Positions 1 to 4,789 of a stretch of DNA of 9,990 nt are shown piece by piece; position 1 is the stretch's first letter; every line of letters starts with the position of its first letter. A program made the position numbers and the translations under genes. The stretch comes from Clostridiales bacterium (GTDB lineage Bacteria; Bacillota; Clostridia; Oscillospirales; Oscillospiraceae), in NCBI GenBank assembly GCA_017577345.1, contig PITX01000030.1, forward strand, positions 1 to 9,990, in the 5' to 3' direction. The notes beneath the pieces were generated by a model. The model did no database searches. It worked only from the letters and a program-made list of their open reading frames with translations, and was not told the origin of the DNA.

Positions 1-586
1 ACAAGAGGATTGCTTACTTTGCCCCTTTGATGCTCCGCTGGTTGACGGCGAATCCGAAGCTGTTTTATTGGATCGCTGCAGCTTTACGCTTGCGGACAAT
101 CAAAAGCTCACGGATGCAAAACAAGACTTCTATATATGGTTTGTCATCCCTGCTTTAAGCAATTCCGACAGTCCGGGAACAGCCGGCCTTTTGATACAGG
201 ATGCAGAATACGATACTGCTATGGCAGAAATACAAGCACACCTTACAATGCTGCAGAGAATTCGTGTTACCTTGCTGGTTCTCAGTGCTTGTCTCGGCAT
301 TCTCATGGGCTTTTTAATCAGCCGCCGCCGACTCCGTGAATATGCGGTGATGCGGTGCCTCGGTATGAAACAGAGCAGGGTTCTGTTAGCGGTCATGCTG
401 GAACAGCTTTTGCCAGCCATTCCGGGACTTATAATAGGAGTCTTCATTAACCTTGCTCTACTGCCTGACGGCTCTGCCCTTATGAACGGGTTCCTTCAAC
501 TGCTGTTCTATCTTGGCGGCAGCCTGTTGTGTGCGGCTATGCTGACGCACATTGCCCCAATCCGACTGATGAAAACGGAGGAATGA
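1..586 (+). CDS. ABC transporter permease, FtsX-like C-terminal part (5' end outside window)
   Basis: The reading frame is open from base 2 to a TGA at 584-586, giving the last 194 residues; the start lies upstream of the window. The visible part has a stretch outside the membrane, then a transmembrane helix at about 200-330, followed by the positively charged RRRLREYAVMRCLGM segment. That segment is typical of the FtsX/MacB permease domain, where it lies at the cytoplasmic face and contacts the ATPase. Two more hydrophobic helices follow (about 385-455 and 485-540). In this family (type VII, MacB/LolCE/FtsX/BceB-like) the permease does not form a channel for small solutes but transmits ATPase movement to an extracytoplasmic partner or lipid/peptide substrate. 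The stop codon overlaps the region of the ATPase start, so the two are one operon. The substrate cannot be told; export of, or defence against, peptides is a common role and is inference. Confidence 0.85.
   Translation, partial: QEDCLLCPFDAPLVDGESEAVLLDRCSFTLADNQKLTDAKQDFYIWFVIPALSNSDSPGTAGLLIQDAEYDTAMAEIQAHLTMLQRIRVTLLVLSACLGILMGFLISRRRLREYAVMRCLGMKQSRVLLAVMLEQLLPAIPGLIIGVFINLALLPDGSALMNGFLQLLFYLGGSLLCAAMLTHIAPIRLMKTEE
577..581 (+). promoter_or_regulatory. Ribosome binding site deciding the ATPase start
   Basis: GGAGG lies inside the last codons of the permease gene. It leaves 7 bases to the ATG at 589 and only 1 base to the in-frame ATG at 583, so 589 is the functional start. The longer open frame back to 529 has no such site. 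Confidence 0.75.
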
Positions 587-588
587 TT

Positions 589-1257
589 ATGCTGACACTT
601 CAGGATGTACGATATACTTACCAAACAAAAAACCAAGTGGTGGAAGCTCTGCGTGGAGTTAGTGTGAATTTTGAAACCGGACAATTTTATGCCATTGTCG
701 GTCCTTCCGGCAGCGGAAAGACAACTCTGTTGTCGCTGTTGGCAGGATTGGATGTACCGAAAACCGGAGAAATATGCTGGATGGGAAAATCAATAAAATC
801 AATGGATTTGGATCGCTTTCGGTATGACCATGTCGCTGTTATCTATCAGAATTATAATCTTTTCTCTCATCTAACCGCCTTGGAGAATACTGCTTATCCC
901 CTGTATCTTCAAGGTGTTCCGAAAAAAGAAGCCGAGGCTCGGGCTATTGAACGACTGAAACAAGTTGAGATTACAGAAGAAAAGTACCGAAGATTACCTA
1001 TCCACCTTTCCGGCGGGGAGCAACAACGTGTAGCCGTTGCCCGAGCATTTGTGACAGAAAAGGAATTGGTCCTTGCAGATGAGCCGACAGGCAGTCTGGA
1101 CAGTGAAAACAGTTTGCGTATCGTAGAACTGTTATCCAATCTCGCTCACAAGGAAAATCGGTGTGTCATCGTTGTTACCCATGATAATAAAATTGCCGAA
1201 AGAGCAGACCAAATCTTGCACATGGAAGATGGTCGATTTGAAAAAACAGGTGGGTAA
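589..1257 (+). CDS. ABC transporter ATP-binding protein, MacB/LolD/FtsE family
   Basis: This 222-residue protein is a complete nucleotide-binding domain that powers the FtsX-type permease encoded just upstream. All motifs are present in order: Walker [10 protein letters not shown] (residues 38-46), Q-loop YQNYNLF (86-92), signature [14 protein letters not shown] (140-153), Walker B LVLADEP with catalytic Glu165, D-loop SLD (169-171) and the switch His198 in VTHD. The length of about 220 residues and the LSGGEQQR signature are usual for the MacB/LolD/FtsE/BceA group of mechanotransmission transporters. The start at 589 is set by GGAGG at 577-581 and the gene overlaps the permease end closely, so translation is probably coupled. 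Codon use and base composition are more A/T-rich than in the genes right of 2162, consistent with acquisition from elsewhere. There is no clear terminator before the promoter at 1286. The exact substrate is unknown. Confidence 0.93.
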   Translation: MLTLQDVRYTYQTKNQVVEALRGVSVNFETGQFYAIVGPSGSGKTTLLSLLAGLDVPKTGEICWMGKSIKSMDLDRFRYDHVAVIYQNYNLFSHLTALENTAYPLYLQGVPKKEAEARAIERLKQVEITEEKYRRLPIHLSGGEQQRVAVARAFVTEKELVLADEPTGSLDSENSLRIVELLSNLAHKENRCVIVVTHDNKIAERADQILHMEDGRFEKTGG

Positions 1258-1285
1258 TCAATACTTGAAAGGTTTTCTCTTCGAC

Positions 1286-1313
1286 TTGACAATTTTCGCA
1301 TCCTTGGTATAAT
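1286..1313 (+). promoter_or_regulatory. Near-perfect sigma-A promoter with extended -10
   Basis: TTGACA at 1286-1291 and TATAAT at 1308-1313 are separated by 16 bases, and a TG one base upstream of the -10 hexamer (1305-1306) makes it an extended -10. Both hexamers match consensus exactly. Transcription would start near 1319-1321. No protein gene of normal size follows, so this is either the promoter of a non-coding RNA, a remnant promoter, or the promoter of a gene that lay further right before a rearrangement. Confidence 0.75.
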
Positions 1314-1370
1314 AACCCATGCTCTCTGCTTGGGAGCACACAACTGAATATCCGAGAAGCAAAGACTTGT

Positions 1371-1400
1371 GTGGCATATGCCACGGGCTGCGGTGCGCCT
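1371..1400 (+). other. Candidate origin of transfer (palindrome plus nick-like motif)
   Basis: GTGGCATATGCCAC (1371-1384) is a perfect 14-bp palindrome. Eight bases to its right is GTGCGCCT (1393-1400). Transfer origins nicked by relaxases of the MobQ/IncQ group have an inverted repeat followed within about ten bases by a core like AAGTGCGCCCT, cut between the G and C of GTGCG/CCC. The arrangement and core here are similar but not identical (the T/A-rich lead-in is missing). No relaxase or MobC gene is in the window, so the function is a hypothesis. Confidence 0.3.
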
Positions 1401-1501
1401 GAGCTGCCGCTAACGCTTCGGCTGCTACCAAACGCCGACGCTACCCACCTGTTTTCAGCCTGTTGACAGGACGGCGAACAAACAGGCTTCGACTTTGCAA
1501 C

Positions 1502-1579
1502 AAAGCCGATTTACATAGCTTCTTGCTTCGGAAGGGTATTTCTATCCTTTCGGCAAGGTGCTGTGTAAATCGGCTTTTT
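1502..1579 (+). terminator. Very long hairpin with T tract, terminator-like
   Basis: An outer stem of 18 pairs joins 1502-1519 (AAAGCCGATTTACATAGC) with 1560-1577, with one T-G wobble. Inside, CTTGC (1522-1526) pairs with GCAAG (1553-1557) and 1529-1538 pairs with 1543-1552 around a TTTC loop, with two wobbles. About 33 pairs close a 76-base hairpin, and TTTTTCTATTT follows at the right edge, so it reads as a terminator in the rightward direction. It is far longer than needed for termination alone; an RNA-processing or DNA-structural role is possible. It would end transcription from the 1286-1313 promoter and possibly read-through from the ABC genes. Confidence 0.65.
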
Positions 1580-1582
1580 CTA

Positions 1583-2122
1583 TTTACTTGTGGTTTTTCA
1601 AAACGCAGCAGCCAAAGCACGGGGTTGTGAATTGCGAAAAAAGTTCCCAAGGAACTAAGTAGAGGGACTACCTCAAAAGACAACTGAATGACCGTCCGAA
1701 CAGCATATGACCATGTCAGGACTCCCCTCCGAAAAATGGGGTCCCCGCAAAATCTAAGATTTTGTGGGGAGAGGAGGCGCAGCGGAATGAGCGAGACCTG
1801 CCGTTTACGGCGGGGCGAGGGATATGAAGCTTGTGCCGACGAAGCGACGCTCCGGTGAGACTCCGGGGTAGGAACGATGTTCGGGTAGAACGGCGAAAGC
1901 GAATGGCTGGGGCAGTGAGACCCCTGTCCACAGTTATAACGAGCATCGGATTTTGCCCCCCAAAATCCAAATCCACAGCCTCCCGGCCTGTGGACACTCT
2001 CAGGGCGTGCCGCCCTATAACCCTGCAAGAGCCTCCTTGGGGCACCTTCCTTACGGAGGGTGCCCCAACAGCAGTCCTTTTTTTACTGTCAGGATGTCCC
2101 AAACCGCCAAAATGGCAAATAA
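1583..2122. other. Gene-free, hairpin-dense region, probable mobile-element non-coding remnant
   Basis: I see no credible gene in this stretch. Open frames exist on both strands but overlap each other, have low-complexity arginine/serine/proline-rich translations, lack ribosome binding sites and run through hairpins. Clear hairpins are AGTTCC/GGAACT (1642-1656), a 13-bp stem with a 3-base loop (1742-1754 with 1758-1770, one wobble), GCCG/CGGC (1800-1811), GGATTTTG/CAAAATCC around five C (1948-1968), TCCACAG/CTGTGGA (1972-1994), AGGGCG/CGCCCT (2002-2016) and a 14-pair stem with one wobble (2037-2068), which has seven T nine bases beyond it (2078-2084). The sequence TCCACAG occurs three times (1927, 1972, and inverted at 1988). 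It may be a large structured RNA, or an origin/recombination region of an integrative element whose genes lie outside the window. Confidence 0.5.
2037..2068. terminator. Strong hairpin, possible terminator
   Basis: TTGGGGCACC (2037-2046) pairs perfectly with GGTGCCCCAA (2059-2068); TTCC/GGAG extends the stem to 14 pairs around a TTAC loop. A run of seven T lies at 2078-2084, rather far from the stem for a classical terminator. It may equally be part of a larger RNA or DNA structure. Confidence 0.4.
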
Positions 2123-2158
2123 GACGGGCTGCTGTCGGTTTTTCGGCAGCAGTCCGTC
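2123..2158. terminator. Hairpin downstream of the DUF308-like gene
   Basis: GACGGGCTGCTG (2123-2134) pairs with CAGCAGTCCGTC (2147-2158) with one G-T, around a loop containing TTTTT. It lies directly beyond the stop codon of the leftward membrane-protein gene and is the natural place for its terminator; leftward it is followed by TTATTT. The pairing is slightly better on the rightward transcript, so it may act in both directions. Confidence 0.6.
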
Positions 2159-2161
2159 CTT

Positions 2162-2752
2162 TCATTCATCCATGTCAAATTGCTCCGGCAGGCTTTTCTT
2201 CTTTGTCTGCACGCGGACGGTATATGCGGTGACCCAAATATTCTCCAGTCCGTCCGCCATAAGCGCAATGCCGATGATGGCAGGCATCCGCATCAGCTCC
2301 GCTACCACTGCGCCGACATAAAAACCGCCTGCGCCGCATAACAGCAGTGAGCTGACTAAAATCAGCAGCCAGCGCGTCATGCCGAATCGCTTGGCATCAA
2401 TGGAAATCTGCGCCTTCATCAGCGCATCGAGCGTCACATACGCGGCAATCAGCAGATACAGCGCATGGAACATATTTTCCGGCACCAGTGCGGTGAGGAT
2501 GGCAAGCAGGATGCAAAAAAAGCCCGTCGCAAAATCGAACTGGAACGCCAGGCGGTACAGGTCATTGGAAAAATAGCCGAAGACCTTTGCGGCACCCGTC
2601 AGTCCGAACAGGATGCTGATCAGGATCCGCTGCGCGGTAAAACCGCCCAGATTCGGGATCACCAGCAGCAGAAGTCCCGCCAAAAACATCAGGCAGGCTG
2701 AAACCACATTGATAATTTTTGCACTCTTTACAACACCGTAATGTCGTTTCAT
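2162..2752 (-). CDS. HdeD/DUF308-like polytopic membrane protein
   Basis: This 196-residue protein is almost entirely hydrophobic, with about six transmembrane helices (roughly residues 12-33, 41-61, 70-90, 93-116, 127-147 and 150-172), short charged loops and a charged C-terminal tail. The repeated short helix pairs and the motif around IPNLGG resemble the DUF308/HdeD family of small membrane proteins. Their biochemical role is not known; HdeD of E. coli is linked to acid resistance. The start at 2752 is fixed by AGGAGG at 2760-2765, 7 bases upstream; the open frame continues to 2878 but that part is the overlapping regulator gene. The ATG overlaps the TGA of the TetR gene by four bases (ATGA), so the two are co-transcribed and probably translationally coupled. 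The regulator therefore likely controls this membrane protein, a common layout. Family assignment is by overall pattern only. Confidence 0.75.
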   Translation of the reverse strand: MKRHYGVVKSAKIINVVSACLMFLAGLLLLVIPNLGGFTAQRILISILFGLTGAAKVFGYFSNDLYRLAFQFDFATGFFCILLAILTALVPENMFHALYLLIAAYVTLDALMKAQISIDAKRFGMTRWLLILVSSLLLCGAGGFYVGAVVAELMRMPAIIGIALMADGLENIWVTAYTVRVQTKKKSLPEQFDMDE

Positions 2753-3327
2753 GGCAAGTCCTCCTTTCGCGGGTTTGCCGCGCAGTATTGCAGTGCCTCG
2801 CGGATCGCTCCGGCAAAGCAGTTCGTCAGCCGCTTCAGATTGGTCTTCAGCAGAGGAGCATCGGGACCTGTCAGCCACTTCTCTATCATGCCGTAAAGGG
2901 CATGACAGCAGGTCTCGCAGACCAACCGCTGATCCTCCGCCGCCAGCGTCAGATCCTGCATGTTCTGCGTGATATACCGCTCAATGATCGCCGTGACCAC
3001 CTTGTTCAGGTACTGCAGCATTGCCTCGCGTTTCCGTGAGAAGAAAATATGCCGTCCCATCTGCGGCGTTTCGCACACACAGTCCAGCAGGCGTATCAAA
3101 ATCGTATCCCATGCACTTCCCTCCGGAAGGGTCTGCCACGCCTCGTGCATTTGGGTGTCCAGATAGTCATCAAACAAGTCGTAGATGTCTTCATAGTGAT
3201 AGTAGAATGTATTTCGCGTCAGGCCGCAGTCCTCCACGATGTCACGGACCGTGATCCTGTCCAGCGATTTTCTCAGCAGCATCGTCCGAAATGATGCGTG
3301 AATCGCGCTTTTCGCCGATGATCTCAT
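2749..3327 (-). CDS. TetR/AcrR-family transcriptional regulator
   Basis: This 192-residue protein has the usual TetR length. The N-terminal DNA-binding domain is clear: ITVRDIVEDCGLTRNTFYYHY (residues 25-45) matches the TetR helix-turn-helix, including the typical TFYYHY end of the recognition helix. The rest is a helical ligand-binding/dimerisation domain of unspecific sequence, with a cluster of Cys and His around CETCCHALYG. I chose the ATG at 3327, about 8 bases after AAGGGGGG; a GTG at 3336 is in frame but lies directly against that site. It is the first gene of an operon with the DUF308-like membrane protein and is read from the promoter at 3354-3382. It is divergent from the lysis cassette that starts at 3445, so it might also control that; this is inference. 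Its ligand is unknown. Confidence 0.9.
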   Translation of the reverse strand: MRSSAKSAIHASFRTMLLRKSLDRITVRDIVEDCGLTRNTFYYHYEDIYDLFDDYLDTQMHEAWQTLPEGSAWDTILIRLLDCVCETPQMGRHIFFSRKREAMLQYLNKVVTAIIERYITQNMQDLTLAAEDQRLVCETCCHALYGMIEKWLTGPDAPLLKTNLKRLTNCFAGAIREALQYCAANPRKEDLP

Positions 3328-3353
3328 GCGCAGCACCCCCCTTCTTTTGTCTC

Positions 3354-3382
3354 ATTGTATCATACCGGCTTGCTTTTTTCAA
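3354..3382 (-). promoter_or_regulatory. Promoter of the TetR/DUF308 operon
   Basis: On the minus strand, TTGAAA (3377-3382) and TACAAT (3354-3359) are 17 bases apart, with TG one base upstream of the -10 hexamer. The spacer end contains GTATgATAC, a short inverted repeat that overlaps the -10 and could be part of an operator for the TetR protein, though its arms are only 4 bases. Confidence 0.7.
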
Positions 3383-3444
3383 CTTGTTGCACACGAGGCG
3401 GCAATTCTATCCTGTCTCGCTGCTCCGATTGAGGAGGTGATGGG

Positions 3445-3669
3445 ATGAACAGCGAAATTACGGTCGCGCTAATGTCGCTTGCAGGGACGCTTATGGGCAG
3501 TCTCGGCGGCATTCTCACTTCCTCCAAGCTGACAAACTACCGCATCTCTCAGCTGGAAAAGAAAGTGGACCGTCACAACGGCTTCGGAGAACGGATCCCC
3601 GTTCTGGAGGAAAAAATGAAGGTCGTCAATCATCGGTTGGATGACTTGGAGGGGGTGATGAACCGTTGA
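3445..3669 (+). CDS. XhlA/BhlA-like membrane-anchored coiled-coil protein of a phage lysis cassette
   Basis: This 74-residue protein has one N-terminal transmembrane helix (about residues 5-26, rich in Gly/Leu/Ala) and a charged, helical C-terminal part with a coiled-coil pattern (ISQLEKKVDRHN, then VLEEKMKVVNHRLDDLE). That layout and the phrase LEKKVDRHN are familiar from the small XhlA/hemolysin-like or holin-associated proteins encoded directly upstream of endolysins in Firmicutes prophages. Its likely place is the cytoplasmic membrane, where it would help open the way for the amidase. The start is supported by an excellent site, AGGAGG at 3432-3437, 7 bases upstream. It is the first gene of a three-gene set joined by four-base overlaps. 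I see only a weak sigma-A-like promoter in the 117-base divergent region. The family call rests on size, topology and context. Confidence 0.75.
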   Translation: MNSEITVALMSLAGTLMGSLGGILTSSKLTNYRISQLEKKVDRHNGFGERIPVLEEKMKVVNHRLDDLEGVMNR

Positions 3670-3851
3670 AAGAACGCCTGGAAAATCTTCTGACCATCAA
3701 ATCACTGGTCACCTTGGGTGCTACGGCGATCTTTGCCGTCCTGTCCGTGACCGGAAAACTCAGTGCGCAGGAGTTTCTGACCGTCTACACCGTGATCGTG
3801 AGCTTCTATTTCGGCACACAGTTTGAAAAAACAGGAGGTAACAAGGTATGA
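3666..3851 (+). CDS. Small holin-like membrane protein (TTG start)
   Basis: This 61-residue protein has a short polar N-terminus, two hydrophobic segments (about residues 14-28 and 37-52, the second containing FYFGTQ) and a polar tail. The gene sits between the XhlA-like gene and the endolysin, so a holin or holin accessory function is the natural inference: small membrane proteins with two helices that let the lysin pass the membrane. The only start in this frame is TTG at 3666, which overlaps the TGA of the previous gene (TTGA); a purine-rich GGAGGGGG at 3648-3655 lies about 10 bases upstream. Its stop overlaps the ATG of the amidase (ATGA). A TTG start with overlap would give low, coupled translation, fitting for a protein that must be kept in balance with the other two. 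Confidence 0.7.
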   Translation: MKERLENLLTIKSLVTLGATAIFAVLSVTGKLSAQEFLTVYTVIVSFYFGTQFEKTGGNKV

Positions 3852-4609
3852 AAATCTGCATTGACGCCGGTCACAGCATCGGCTACAACCCCAGCCCCGC
3901 CGACCCGACCTACCGCGAGGGAACGCGGATGTTTGACCTGCAGAATTATCTGAAGCCTGCACTGGAGCGCTATGGCTTTGAGGTCATCTGCACCCGGAAC
4001 CGCGTGGAGGACAATCCCTCTCTGTACGCACGCGGCAGCATGGCGCAGGGCTGTGATCTGCTTCTGAGCCTGCACAGCAACGCCGTCGCAAATGAGCGAA
4101 ATGACACGGTGGACTACGTTCGCGTCTATTACCCCGTCAGCAGGCGCGGTCAGGCTCTGGCGCAGTCTCTGTCGGAGACGATCGCCTCCGTCATGGGAAC
4201 AAAGCAGGAACCGCAGTTCGTGGTGCGCTGGAATTCGGCAGGAAACGCCGATTACTACGGCGTCATTCGCTATGCCGCGGCAGTCGGCACCTGCGGCATG
4301 ATTTTGGAACACAGCTTCCACACCCATCCGCGCACGACTGCCTGGCTTCTTTCGGATGAGCATCTGCGTGCGCTTGCCGAAGCAGAGGCCGCCGTAATCG
4401 CGGAATATTTTGAAATGGAGGAATCGGAAATGCGTTATGAACTGCTCAAGGATATTAAAAGCGAATGCTACCGTCCGACGGTAGACAAACTTCTCAAGCA
4501 GGGCTTTTTACAGGGAAAAGGCGGCAGCGGTGAAGAAACCGTGCTTGACCTTGGCGAGGATGCCCTTCGTCTGCTGGTCGTGCTCGACCGTGCCGGCGTT
4601 TTCGGCTGA
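3848..4609 (+). CDS. N-acetylmuramoyl-L-alanine amidase (Amidase_3), phage-type endolysin
   Basis: This 253-residue enzyme is predicted to cut the bond between N-acetylmuramic acid and L-alanine in peptidoglycan. Residues 1-185 form an Amidase_3 domain: zinc ligands His9 (DAGH), Glu24 (YREGTRMF) and His76 (LLSLHSNA), and catalytic Glu154 in ILEHSFHT. A C-terminal module (about 191-253) starts at MRYELLKDIKSECYRPTVDKL and ends LRLLVVLDRAGVFG; modules with this ending occur in Clostridial phage amidases and probably bind the cell wall or dimerise, but the role is uncertain. There is no signal peptide, so release needs the two small membrane proteins encoded upstream. AGGAGG (3833-3838) lies 9 bases before the ATG, and the ATG overlaps the previous stop. 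The three hairpins after the stop close the cassette. A house-keeping amidase is less likely given the missing export signal and the neighbours. Confidence 0.9.
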   Translation: MKICIDAGHSIGYNPSPADPTYREGTRMFDLQNYLKPALERYGFEVICTRNRVEDNPSLYARGSMAQGCDLLLSLHSNAVANERNDTVDYVRVYYPVSRRGQALAQSLSETIASVMGTKQEPQFVVRWNSAGNADYYGVIRYAAAVGTCGMILEHSFHTHPRTTAWLLSDEHLRALAEAEAAVIAEYFEMEESEMRYELLKDIKSECYRPTVDKLLKQGFLQGKGGSGEETVLDLGEDALRLLVVLDRAGVFG

Positions 4610-4631
4610 TCGTTTCAGTTCTTTGCATAAT

Positions 4632-4656
4632 GCAGTCGGATTTTCATCCCGACTGC
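4632..4656 (+). terminator. First hairpin behind the amidase gene
   Basis: GCAGTCGGAT pairs with ATCCCGACTGC with one bulged C, around a short loop of TTTC. No T run follows directly, so alone it would be a weak terminator; it is the first of three hairpins in 90 bases. Confidence 0.4.
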
Positions 4657-4690
4657 TCAGGCTGTCAAAAAGGGTTTTTCGACACGCTGA

Positions 4691-4726
4691 AGCGACCGGA
4701 AACAATTTCCGGTCGCTTTATTTTTT
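4691..4726 (+). terminator. Rho-independent terminator of the lysis cassette
   Basis: AGCGACCGGAAA (4691-4702) pairs perfectly with TTTCCGGTCGCT (4706-4717) around CAA, followed by TTATTTTTT. This is a textbook terminator placed between the amidase gene and the next promoter. A smaller hairpin, TGTCAAAAA against TTTTTCGACA (4663-4684), lies just before it. Confidence 0.9.
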
Positions 4727-4728
4727 GG

Positions 4729-4757
4729 TTGCACTGCACAAAAAACTGTGTTACTAT
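4729..4757 (+). promoter_or_regulatory. Promoter of the membrane protein-rpiB operon
   Basis: TTGCAC (4729-4734) and TACTAT (4752-4757) are 17 bases apart, with TG one base before the -10 hexamer. It begins right behind the terminator of the lysis cassette and leads to the gene at 4790. TATTAT at 4755-4760 is an alternative -10. Confidence 0.55.
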
Positions 4758-4789
4758 TATTATAAAGTAAAATATGGGAGGTGTCAGCC

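Larger units (their letters stand above)
1319..1582 (+). ncRNA. Candidate structured non-coding RNA between orphan promoter and terminator-like hairpin
   Basis: From the start predicted by the 1286-1313 promoter to the T tract behind the 1502-1577 hairpin lies a transcript of about 260 bases. It contains a small hairpin at its 5' end (GCTCTC 1321-1326 with GGGAGC 1332-1337), the 14-bp palindrome at 1371-1384, an imperfect stem around 1402-1426 (AGCTGCCG against CGGCTGCT), an 8-bp stem AGCCTGTT/AACAGGCT (1457-1464 with 1481-1488) and the long terminal hairpin. I recognise no described RNA family. The other reading is a DNA element (transfer origin and leader) of a mobile element, in which case the transcript may be incidental. 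Expression is inferred only from the promoter and terminator. Confidence 0.35.

Noticed and set aside
529..588. Longer N-terminus for the ABC ATPase
   Set aside because: This part overlaps the permease gene, is not like the family N-terminus, and the ribosome site fits ATG 589.
1441..2028. Open frame of 195 codons on the minus strand
   Set aside because: It runs through the 76-base hairpin, overlaps other frames on both strands, has no ribosome binding site and a biased Arg/Ser/Pro-rich translation.
1583..2158. Group II intron
   Set aside because: I could not find a domain V-like hairpin or a reverse transcriptase frame; the many hairpins alone are not enough.
1716..2165. Open frame of 149 codons on the minus strand
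   Set aside because: It covers four strong hairpins and starts inside the hairpin behind the DUF308-like gene; no ribosome site or recognisable domain.
1831..2321. Two overlapping rightward open frames
   Set aside because: They cross the stem-loops and run into the antisense strand of the DUF308-like gene.
3384..3410. Rightward sigma-A promoter for the lysis cassette
   Set aside because: The hexamers are poor and the spacing short; kept only as a remark in the divergent-region finding.
3838..3848. GTAACAAGGTA, identical to a conserved part of the 16S rRNA 3' end
   Set aside because: Only 11 bases, inside the overlap between the holin-like and amidase genes next to a normal AGGAGG site; chance match.
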